DNA of 38,288 bases from Bdellovibrionales bacterium (GTDB lineage Bacteria; Bdellovibrionota_G; JALEGL01; JAGRAY01): assembly GCA_020434375.1 (NCBI GenBank), contig JAGRAY010000001.1:1-38288 (forward strand), read 5' to 3'. Below the pieces are notes generated by a model, which worked only from the letters and a program-made list of their open reading frames with translations, had not been told where the DNA came from and ran no database searches. The translations under genes and the position numbers were made by a program. Shown here piece after piece: positions 15,214 through 24,400 of this stretch; position 1 is the first letter of the stretch; the number at the start of each line of letters is the position of its first letter.

Positions 15214-17676
15214 ATGCCAGAGTCAACAAAAAAGAAGAGTAAACAAGCAACTACGGATTATACCGCTGACAGTATTAAGGTTTTAGAAGGACTGGAAGCG
15301 GTTCGAAAGCGTCCCGGCATGTACATTGGAGACACCCATACGCGAGGTCTTCATCATATGGTGTACGAGGTTGTAGATAACTCAATTGATGAGGCGCTTG
15401 GTGGTCACTGTGATCGTATTGAGGTTACCATTCACGTCGATAATTCTGTGACCGTTAAAGACAATGGCCGCGGCATTCCCGTCGATATGCACCCTACCGA
15501 AAAAAGACCTGCGGCCGAGGTGGTTTTAACAAAGCTACATGCGGGCGGTAAGTTTGATCACAAATCGTATAAAGTTTCAGGAGGTCTTCACGGTGTTGGT
15601 GTGTCCGTCGTAAATGCCTTGTCCGAAAAACTCGAGATAGAAATTCACCGAGAAGGCAAGGTTTACGAACAGACTTACGCCAAAGGCAAACCAAAGGGTG
15701 ATCTCAAGGCCGTTGGCACAACCGATAAGAGTGGAACATCAGTTACTTTTAAGCCTGATGCAAGCATTTTTGAAGTTACGGAATATAATTTTGAAACGCT
15801 AGCTCAGCGCATGAGAGAACTTAGCTTTTTGAACTCTGGTGTCTACATCAGCATTGAAGACAAACGAAAAAAAGGAAAGAAATTAGAGTTTCAATACGAG
15901 GGTGGAATCAAAGCTTTTGTAGAGCATCTCAACCGATCAAAAAAATCGATTCATAATATTGTGCATCTTAGTGGTAGTCGCGGTGAGGTCCAAGCGGATA
16001 TCGCCTTTCAATATAACGATGCCTACGCTGAAAACACATTTTCATTTGTAAACAACGTCAATACTATTGAAGGCGGAACTCACTTGGTAGGGTTTAGGTC
16101 TGCGCTCACTCGAACCATCAATACCTATGCGGGTGACCACGGTTTTTTAAAAGGTATAACAGACAAACCTACAGGTGACGATATGCGTGAAGGAATTACT
16201 TGTGTGGTATCTGTCAAGGTGCCTGACCCTCAGTTCGAAGGGCAAACTAAAACCAAGTTGGGCAATTCTGAAGTCAAAGGTATTGTTGAGCAAATAGTCA
16301 ATGACGGTTTGCAAACTTATCTTCAAGAGCATCCCAGGGATGCAAAACAAATTATCACTAAAATTGTAGAGGCGGCCAGAGCACGAGAAGCTGCCCGTAA
16401 GGCGCGAGACCTTACACGAAGAAAATCTGCACTGGAATTTTCATCGTTGCCAGGTAAATTAGCAGACTGCCAAGAAAAAGATCCTTCGCTTTGTGAAATA
16501 TATATCGTCGAAGGAGATTCAGCGGGCGGTTCTGCCAAACAAGGAAGAGATAAAAAGTATCAAGCCATCTTGCCTCTGAGAGGAAAAATTCTCAATGTTG
16601 AGAAAGCTCGGTTTGACAAAATGCTTCAATCAAACGACATCCAAACCTTAATTTCTGCGTTAGGTTGTGGAATCGGAAAAGATGATTTTGACGTCTCAAA
16701 GCTTCGCTATCATAAAATTATTTTGATGACAGATGCAGACGTCGACGGCTCTCATATTAGAACCTTGCTTCTCACGTTCTTCTATAGGCAAATGCAAGAG
16801 GTTATTGATCGAGGTTACTTATTTATTGCCCAACCACCGCTCTATAAAATCAAAAGAAAAAACAGTGAGCAATACCTTAAAGATGAAAATGCTTTTAATC
16901 GCTACCTTCTAGACTATGGCACCAGTGGCTTTGGTTTGTATGGCGGCCAAGGCAAAAACAAGACAGCAGTTAAAGCGGCTCAACTAAAAGCACTGGTTAA
17001 GAAATGCCAAGAATATCAAGATGAACTATCTCTTTTGAGTGAAAAAAAAGATCACCGCGTGATCGATGCTCTTTTGATGACCCAAAATATCAAAGCGGAA
17101 GATCTCAAGAAAAAGAACGTTTTGGATGATCTACGAAAAGCGATTTCAACTTTTATAAAAGAAGCTTATCCAGAAATTCATCCAGTTATTTTTCAGATTG
17201 AGGACGATAAAGAGCATAAGTGTAGCAAGCTTATTGTAACATCAAAAGATGGTGGTCTTCGAAAAGACACTTTCATAGACCATAAATTTTTATCTTCTGC
17301 AGAGTACTTAGAGCTAGGAAAAAAAATGGAAGTTATCCTCAGTGCTATTAGTTTTCCAGCGATACTTAAGAGCGAAGATGAGAGTGATGAATCTTTTGAA
17401 AGAACCATTTTACAAACCCAAGCATTGATAGCCTCCGTAATGGAAAGAGGTCGCAAAGGCCTTAATATTCAAAGGTATAAGGGTCTTGGAGAAATGAACC
17501 CGACGCAACTTTGGGAAACGACGATGTCTCCTGAAAAGCGCAGCCTTGTTAAAGTTCAGATCGAAGATGCCGTTGCCGCTGACGACATTTTCAATGTTCT
17601 TATGGGAGATGCAGTAGATCCAAGGCGAAAATTTATTGAAAAAAATGCACTCCTTGTTAAAAATTTAGATGTTTAA
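15214..17676 (+). CDS. gyrB: DNA gyrase subunit B
   Basis: 820 residues. ATPase subunit of gyrase. The GHKL domain shows DNSIDEAL, KDNGRGIPVD and GGLHGVGVSVVNALS; the transducer domain follows; the TOPRIM domain has VEGDSAGGSAKQGRDK, ILPLRGKILNVEKAR and DADVDGSHIRTLLLTF. The C-terminal RYKGLGEMNPTQLWETTM is typical. An insertion of roughly 150 residues after TOPRIM (from YLKDENAF to about LKSEDES) resembles the longer Gram-negative form. GGGG lies before the ATG. 88 nt separate it from recF. Confidence 0.97.
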   Translation: MPESTKKKSKQATTDYTADSIKVLEGLEAVRKRPGMYIGDTHTRGLHHMVYEVVDNSIDEALGGHCDRIEVTIHVDNSVTVKDNGRGIPVDMHPTEKRPAAEVVLTKLHAGGKFDHKSYKVSGGLHGVGVSVVNALSEKLEIEIHREGKVYEQTYAKGKPKGDLKAVGTTDKSGTSVTFKPDASIFEVTEYNFETLAQRMRELSFLNSGVYISIEDKRKKGKKLEFQYEGGIKAFVEHLNRSKKSIHNIVHLSGSRGEVQADIAFQYNDAYAENTFSFVNNVNTIEGGTHLVGFRSALTRTINTYAGDHGFLKGITDKPTGDDMREGITCVVSVKVPDPQFEGQTKTKLGNSEVKGIVEQIVNDGLQTYLQEHPRDAKQIITKIVEAARAREAARKARDLTRRKSALEFSSLPGKLADCQEKDPSLCEIYIVEGDSAGGSAKQGRDKKYQAILPLRGKILNVEKARFDKMLQSNDIQTLISALGCGIGKDDFDVSKLRYHKIILMTDADVDGSHIRTLLLTFFYRQMQEVIDRGYLFIAQPPLYKIKRKNSEQYLKDENAFNRYLLDYGTSGFGLYGGQGKNKTAVKAAQLKALVKKCQEYQDELSLLSEKKDHRVIDALLMTQNIKAEDLKKKNVLDDLRKAISTFIKEAYPEIHPVIFQIEDDKEHKCSKLIVTSKDGGLRKDTFIDHKFLSSAEYLELGKKMEVILSAISFPAILKSEDESDESFERTILQTQALIASVMERGRKGLNIQRYKGLGEMNPTQLWETTMSPEKRSLVKVQIEDAVAADDIFNVLMGDAVDPRRKFIEKNALLVKNLDV

Positions 17677-17701
17677 AACCAATGCATAGAAAGATCCATC
17701 G

Positions 17702-20152
17702 ATGTCACAAGTAGAAAAACTAAAAGAAATTCCAAGATCTATTGAAGAAGAGATGCGTTCATCGTATCTCGACTATGCTATGAGCGTTATTGTTGGTCGT
17801 GCACTTCCCGATGCGCGCGATGGACTCAAGCCAGTACATCGCAGAGTTCTTTTTGGCATGTACGAAATGGGCAACTATTCCAACAAGCCCCATAAAAAAT
17901 CTGCTCGCGTTGTTGGTGATGTCATGGGTAAGTACCACCCTCATGGCGATGCTGCCATTTACGACACGATCGTTCGTATGGCCCAAGATTTTTCTATGCG
18001 TCACGTATTGGTTGATGGTCAAGGAAATTTTGGCTCCGTTGATGGAGATGCGGCAGCAGCCATGCGTTATACTGAAATCCGGCTTTCTAAAATCGCTGAA
18101 GAGTTTCTTAAAGACATTGAAAAAGAAACAGTGGCGCACGGTCGAAACTACGACGACACTCTTGATGAACCACTCCTTTTGCCAACCAAAATTCCTAACC
18201 TTTTGGTAAATGGTGCCTCAGGTATTGCGGTCGGTATGGCCACCAATATTCCACCTCACAACTTAGGAGAAGTGTGTGATGCTCTGGTTCAAATTATTAA
18301 GAATCCAGAACTTGAAAACAAAGAACTTTATAAAATTGTCAAGGGCCCAGATTTTCCAACCCAAGGTATCATCTACGGAACTAGTGGAATCAAAAATGCT
18401 TACGATACAGGCAAGGGAAAATTCTTTGTTCGTGCAAAGTCATCAATTGAAAATATTGGAAAGGGAAATCGTCAACAAATTGTAGTGACAGAAATTCCTT
18501 ACCAAGTGAACAAGGCTCGCCTTATTGAATCGATCGCTAACCTAGTGCGAGATAAGAAAATTGAGGGTATTCGTGACCTTCGAGACGAGTCCGACCGCGA
18601 GGGTATGCGCATTGTTATTGAAATCAAAAGCGATGCAACCTCAGAAGTGATATTGAATCAATTATATACCAATACGCAAATGCAAATTTCCTACGGAGTT
18701 ATTTTGCTAGCGTTGGTTAACAATAAGCCCAAAGTTATCTCCCTAAGAGAGGCGCTTGATATTTTTATCCAGCACCGTCGTGAAATTGTCACACGTCGAA
18801 CCATTTTCGATCTTAAAAAAGCCGAAGCTAGGGCACATATTTTACAGGGTCTAAAAATAGCTCTTGATAATCTTGATGCTGTGATTGCTTTGATCCGAAA
18901 ATCTAAAGATCCGCATATTGCCAAAGAGAGCCTTTGCAAAAAATTTGAGCTTTCAGAAATTCAAGCCACAGCCATTTTGGAAATGCGCCTTCAACGCCTG
19001 ACGAACTTGGAGCGAGACAAAATTATTCAAGAATACAAAGATATTCTTAAGCTCATTGAAGATCTTAAAAAGATTCTTGCTGATGAGAAGTTGGTTAGCA
19101 ATATTATTGTTTCAGAGCTCGAAGAAACAAAAAAAGAATTTGCAAACAAACGACTCACAGAAATTCGATCCAAACTCGAGGAGTTCTCCAAAGAAGATCT
19201 CATCGAAGAAGAAGAAATGGTCGTTACCTTTACGCATGCAGGCTACATCAAGCGCAACCCCGTGTCTCTTTACAAGAGTCAAAAACGAGGAGGTAAGGGT
19301 AAGGTTGGTACAGGGGTTAAAGACGAAGACTTTGTTACATCGCTCTTCGTGGCATCGACGCACTCTTATGTACTAGTGTTTTCAGACAGAGGGCGCGTGT
19401 ATTGGTTAAAGGTTCACGAAATACCTCAGGCAGGCAGAGCAGCTAGGGGTAGGCCCATTGTCAATCTGGTTCAAATGCAGCCAAGCGAAACGGTAGCGGC
19501 TATTTTGCCCGTGAAAGAATTTTCCGAAGGAAGCTTTGTTTTTATGGCCACACGAAGTGGCATTGTTAAGAAAACCGATCTCATGCAATTTGCGCACCCA
19601 AGAAATTCAGGAATTATTGCATGTACCGTTAAAGATGGCGACAAACTCATTGGCGCTCAAATAACCGGTGGTGACATGGAAGTCTTCTTGGCTTCAAAAG
19701 AAGGCCAGGCGATTCGCTTCAATGAAAGTGAGGTTCGTTCGATGGGACGTCAGGCCTCAGGTGTCTACGGAATGGACCTAGGCAAAGACGACGAAGTCGT
19801 CAATATGCAGGTGTTTAAAAAAGAAGGCACGTTATTGACAGTCACGCAAAAAGGCTATGGCAAGCGCACAGAAACCACCGAATATCGCAAGCAGTCTCGG
19901 GGTGGCAAGGGCATTATGACCATCAATATTACCGAAAAAAATGGTCCTCTGGTTGGCTTGTCTTTGGTTACAGATGATGACGACATTATGCTGATTACTG
20001 ATCAAGGCCAATTGATTCGGATGCATGCAAAAGATGTTTCAGTGATTGGTCGCGCAACGCAAGGACTTCGACTCATCAATCTTCACAAAGGAGAAACGTT
20101 GGTATCCGTGACCAAAATAGTTCCTGAAGAAGCCGCCGAAACAGCTGAGTAG
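17702..20152 (+). CDS. gyrA: DNA gyrase subunit A
   Basis: 816 residues. DNA cleavage subunit of gyrase. The breakage-reunion domain holds RALPDARDGLKPVHRR, the quinolone region KYHPHGDAAIYDT and the catalytic Tyr123 in AAMRYTEIRL. A coiled-coil tower follows, then the C-terminal beta-pinwheel with the GyrA box (QKRGGKG), which distinguishes gyrase from topoisomerase IV. The residue aligned with E. coli Ser83 is Ala84; Asp88 (E. coli Asp87) is kept. It lies 25 nt after gyrB and ends the replication block. Confidence 0.97.
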   Translation: MSQVEKLKEIPRSIEEEMRSSYLDYAMSVIVGRALPDARDGLKPVHRRVLFGMYEMGNYSNKPHKKSARVVGDVMGKYHPHGDAAIYDTIVRMAQDFSMRHVLVDGQGNFGSVDGDAAAAMRYTEIRLSKIAEEFLKDIEKETVAHGRNYDDTLDEPLLLPTKIPNLLVNGASGIAVGMATNIPPHNLGEVCDALVQIIKNPELENKELYKIVKGPDFPTQGIIYGTSGIKNAYDTGKGKFFVRAKSSIENIGKGNRQQIVVTEIPYQVNKARLIESIANLVRDKKIEGIRDLRDESDREGMRIVIEIKSDATSEVILNQLYTNTQMQISYGVILLALVNNKPKVISLREALDIFIQHRREIVTRRTIFDLKKAEARAHILQGLKIALDNLDAVIALIRKSKDPHIAKESLCKKFELSEIQATAILEMRLQRLTNLERDKIIQEYKDILKLIEDLKKILADEKLVSNIIVSELEETKKEFANKRLTEIRSKLEEFSKEDLIEEEEMVVTFTHAGYIKRNPVSLYKSQKRGGKGKVGTGVKDEDFVTSLFVASTHSYVLVFSDRGRVYWLKVHEIPQAGRAARGRPIVNLVQMQPSETVAAILPVKEFSEGSFVFMATRSGIVKKTDLMQFAHPRNSGIIACTVKDGDKLIGAQITGGDMEVFLASKEGQAIRFNESEVRSMGRQASGVYGMDLGKDDEVVNMQVFKKEGTLLTVTQKGYGKRTETTEYRKQSRGGKGIMTINITEKNGPLVGLSLVTDDDDIMLITDQGQLIRMHAKDVSVIGRATQGLRLINLHKGETLVSVTKIVPEEAAETAE

Positions 20153-20187
20153 TAGACCATCTTTAAGAAAAATTAATAATTCTAGCG

Positions 20188-20216
20188 TTGGCATTTTCAG
20201 TTAACCTGCTTAAATA
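20188..20216 (+). promoter_or_regulatory. Candidate promoter before the lipoprotein gene
   Basis: TTGGCA (20188-20193) and TAAATA (20211-20216) are 17 nt apart. The GTG start at 20222 is only 5 nt beyond the -10, so the transcript might be leaderless. The -10 is a weak match. Confidence 0.3.
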
Positions 20217-20221
20217 AACGT

Positions 20222-21391
20222 GTGAGTTTTCATAAGCTTATAAGCATTTGCAGCGTAATGGCGTTTTTGGGTTGCAATGAGCCAAAGCAAGATCAGTCGG
20301 CTGGTGCTGTTGAAACTAAGAGTAAAACGACATCAAACACGCAACTTTTTGGTTTGAACACCTTTCTAGATGATAAAGGCAACTCAGGCGCAAAATCACA
20401 ACCAACCGTATCAGTTCATGGCGCGAAACGAATTCCCGATCTCAGTACTAAGACATCTAAGTTGAAAGAGCCTCTTTCGCCTCTACCTTCAAAGGATCTA
20501 ACAAAGCTATCCTTAAAATCAAAAGAGCAGCGCTCAACGCCGATATCCGTGCGTACAGTGCCATCTCGAAGCATAGCGAACACAAAACCAGATCGACCTG
20601 CAAAAGTTTCCTCAAAAAAAAGTACTTCATCAGCTAAGCCGATACGTTCAAAAAGGAATGCTGCAAACGTTGCTGATAGTGATCCAGAAACTCTATGCGA
20701 CCAAAAGAGTGACGACCGGAATTTTGAAGAAGAAGACACAGAATGCAACTCACCTAAAATTGCAGCAACGGTTGACTTTTCATACAGTGTGTACAAATCG
20801 GGTGTGTTTGGCTCACCGACCTTGCGCATACGAAAAGCACAAGTAACCGTTTACGAAACGAACCTATTTAGTTCCGATCCGTTGACATTGAACTTTGGTC
20901 CATTCTCCCGATCGGGAGACAACTTACTATGTTCCGATCTCGAGCTTTTCTACTCGAGTAATAGTTTGTATTTAATCAACGATGAAGAGAAAGATGCTTC
21001 CAATTGTCTCGATCAATTAGGAAAAGCGCCTCAGGCGGGCCTTCGAATTTCATTTGTTTCACAGCAAGGTGCAGATCTTAAAACCGCGATATCACCAATA
21101 CCGTTTGCCTATCAAAACCAAGACAATGCACTCAAACTCGTTGGCATAAGTGATTCCTGCATGGTTAGACAGAAAACCAAAGGTCATCCAGTCATCGGCC
21201 ACATGTCTCAAGCAGGGTATGTTTCAACAAGTATCACGATCGATGAAAAAGCAGACAAGTATTTGGAATGCAGAACAACGAAACTGGTGCCTATAACAAC
21301 GATGTCCAAATATCAAATTCAAATTATAACAGCGTACACATTGGAATTGTCAATGTCATATCGCTTCACAGATTCAAATCCAATCACATAG
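20222..21391 (+). CDS. Putative lipoprotein, unknown function
   Basis: 389 residues, not recognised. The N-terminus (KLISICSVMAFLGC) is a signal peptide ending in a lipobox-like FLGC, so Cys18 would be lipidated. Residues 20 to about 170 are rich in Ser, Lys, Thr and Pro and look disordered, ending in an acidic patch (EEEDTEC). The C-terminal half (from about 175) is beta-rich with several cysteines (LLCSDLE, ASNCLDQ, DSCMVR, YLECRTT) and looks like a compact extracytoplasmic domain. The start is GTG; no ribosome binding site is visible. It stands alone between gyrA and the giant exported protein. Confidence 0.7.
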   Translation: MSFHKLISICSVMAFLGCNEPKQDQSAGAVETKSKTTSNTQLFGLNTFLDDKGNSGAKSQPTVSVHGAKRIPDLSTKTSKLKEPLSPLPSKDLTKLSLKSKEQRSTPISVRTVPSRSIANTKPDRPAKVSSKKSTSSAKPIRSKRNAANVADSDPETLCDQKSDDRNFEEEDTECNSPKIAATVDFSYSVYKSGVFGSPTLRIRKAQVTVYETNLFSSDPLTLNFGPFSRSGDNLLCSDLELFYSSNSLYLINDEEKDASNCLDQLGKAPQAGLRISFVSQQGADLKTAISPIPFAYQNQDNALKLVGISDSCMVRQKTKGHPVIGHMSQAGYVSTSITIDEKADKYLECRTTKLVPITTMSKYQIQIITAYTLELSMSYRFTDSNPIT

Positions 21392-21445
21392 CGATTTAAA
21401 CAATCTTAATATTACTTTGTTAAAACACCCCTGCCTTTTGGGGTT

Positions 21446-24400
21446 ATGAAAGCAGTTTTAAACATAGCATGCGCTACAAGCCTTTTTTGGGTGTCGTCGC
21501 TATTTGCACAATCTGTGGATCTTCCATCAATATGTACTGATCGTGCCAAAGCCATTCGCATTCAGGCAAATCACGACGGTAATAGCGTCAGTCAAGTTGC
21601 ACAATCGGCTTACCTACAGACGCTTAGAGAACTTCGAAATCAAACCAACGATCCAGACTCACTCATTTTCAAAAACTCTCGCGCATGCGCAAGCAACCCC
21701 GTATATTGTCCTCTCATATTTTCAAAAGCCGATACGTTTCATCTTAGATTATTTTGCGATCGCGAAATCTTTAATCGCATCTTGGTCACTGAAGATCAAA
21801 AAGCTGCTCAAACGCTTCGAAAATGCAAATTTTCACGAGAGCTTTTCTATACATACCCTTATGAACAAGATCTAAGTTTTCAAAACGATTGCCTTTTGCC
21901 ATCAAACGAAGTGTCCAACGCACTTGGCGATGCTAGCCGCATAAAACGTGCCGAAGACACCATGGCTTCAATTCGGACCCAATATATTCAAACGCTTGGA
22001 GCCATTGAGGCTGAGCTCAATGCATCCCATTTTAAGGAAGCCTTTGCATATGCAATCTACAAAGTTCAAGAGATAATGGGCTATGGTTCAGTGGCGCCGG
22101 ATCAAATTCAAAGCATTCAAAAGCTCTCGCGCTTCGCACTTAGTATTCTAAACCCTATCGGCAAACGCTATGGCGATCCGCGTGTCCAACACTCTGCAAA
22201 TCAGGCCAGGCAGGTTTATGAAGCTATTTTTAAAGAGTTTTCAAATGGTCAATACGGTGCAACGTTTCCTGCCCTTTCAAAGGAAACACAAGCTTATTTA
22301 AACGCCATTGACGATACACAAAGTAAGGCTCTCTACAATCCCGATACACTTATAGCTCAAAGTACAACAATGGTAAGTCAAACATCAGGGCTTTATGCAT
22401 TTGCTAACGTCGATGTTCAAGCGCTGGAAAAAGATCGCGCTTACTACGATTTATTTCATGGATTTCTGCCATATCAATTTATACGCGCGTCAATTGCCAA
22501 GCTACTAATTATTATTCAAAAAAAGAAATACAAACATATCCAAGCCTTTTTAACTCAAAAAGATCGATTTGTTGCATGGGCCGATCGCGATATTGTTTGT
22601 CGACAACATCAGCATACTTTTTGTCTATCTTCCAAGGTACCAGGGTTAACCAAAACCGAGAAAGATCGTCGACAAAATATTGAAAATTTACGTCATGAAT
22701 TCCTAGGCAAGTTCTGGTCCGATATCAAGAATGGCACTTTTAAGCTGACCTACAATCCTGAAGTCTCCACGAAAGATGAGCGGGATTATATCTACACCGA
22801 ATCTTTTGTTAGAGAGTTCAATCAAAAATCCAAAGATCTCAACGATTTTTGTTGGGCACATGCGGTGCCCCAAGACACTTACGAAAAACAAATAAAATCT
22901 AGCCAAGCTTTTTCAACGCTATTGCCGTTGCTTCAAGTTAAAATTAATACATTTTTAAAAATCCCACGAATAGGTTATCTCCTAAAAGAAGAAACGATTA
23001 CCAAAGCTCTTGATTTTCCAATTAACTTTGGCGAAGACCTCATTCGTAAATGCCTCACCAAGGGCGCCGTCGTTGGACCCATTGAGCCCAAAACAAAAAC
23101 TGAAATGCCCCCCTCTACATATGGGCCGTATCGTACAACTACTGTCTTGGAAAGGCCATATAAGCATCCTAAAGACATGTATGTTCGCTCCACATTTTCG
23201 CTGAGCCTTCAAGATCTTCATCATTTAGAGACATTGATTTTAAAAGATCTCGGAAAAGAGCTTTGGTCCTATAATCAGTGGTTTTTTTGGCGAAGTCACC
23301 AAGATATCACCAATCTTCTCGTGCAATCCGTTTCAAAATATTTTCTATCCCTTGTTGACTACGCTTTATCGAAACCGTCCGCCTATCTTGGTCATGCGCT
23401 CATGGAACTTCTTTTTGAAAAAGACGCGTTGGAGCAACGATTCACCACACGACAATATTACTTACACGGCGCTGCTCTTTTGATTAGTGTTGTTTTAATT
23501 CCATTTACGGTGTTTTCGATACCGGCAATGATTGCTTCCCTATGTTCGTTTGATCTCATCATGACCGCCCAAGGCATCAAAATAAAACATCTTGAGGGTG
23601 CGCAAGCAGAAATCAATACTGCCGCACGAACTTTTAATATCACGGTTGAGGCGTCGATCGCTTTGCACGCATATTTTAGACCCCAAATTGACGACATCAA
23701 GGTGTCACGCCAATTGGAAGCCGTACTGTTTATTCCGCTCAATGCCTTCGCGATAGCCAAAGGGAGTTGGAGACTCATGCGAATTTTAGTGGCCGATCAA
23801 AAACTCATAGCCACAGCTCGAACCTTCAAATACGAAGCCCTTCTAGCTAAATTAGCACCGAGTCAAAAGGCTATTTTGAGTTTACCCTCCGTGGAAAATG
23901 CACTACTTAATTTATCAACCGACAGTGAGATTGTTGAAGAAACATTGAGGCTCGCCAAGGAACTAGACCCCGAACAATTGTCACAATATATCAATAACGC
24001 ACTAAAACTAGATATCGATGTTCCTACGCCGCCAAAACCTAAAGCCATTCCGACAAAGCTAATTCAGCCGATATCAAGTACTCGAAAAGCTGCAATCTCA
24101 ATCCAAAATGGATTCCTCCGACTCCTAAGTAAATTCAAAGGGAACACGGTTATAGTGGCTGTGGCTGGCACTTTACAAAAACTGTGCTCCAAACATTGCC
24201 AGCTTTATTTTTCACAAACCATCGACGATCTTCTAGAAAAAGGTCAGATTACCATGGATGATGCACTACAAATTCTTAAAGGAACAAATTATATAGTTGA
24301 AGATGGCCGGGTCATTCCCAAAATTCTAAAGCTCGTTGAAGAGGACTTCTTTAAGTTTCTCAGTAGCAATGTTGCACATAAACCAGAACTTATACAAAGC

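Noticed and set aside
20416..20829. 137-codon minus-strand ORF
   Set aside because: Antisense to the lipoprotein gene within its low-complexity stalk; no start signal or family.
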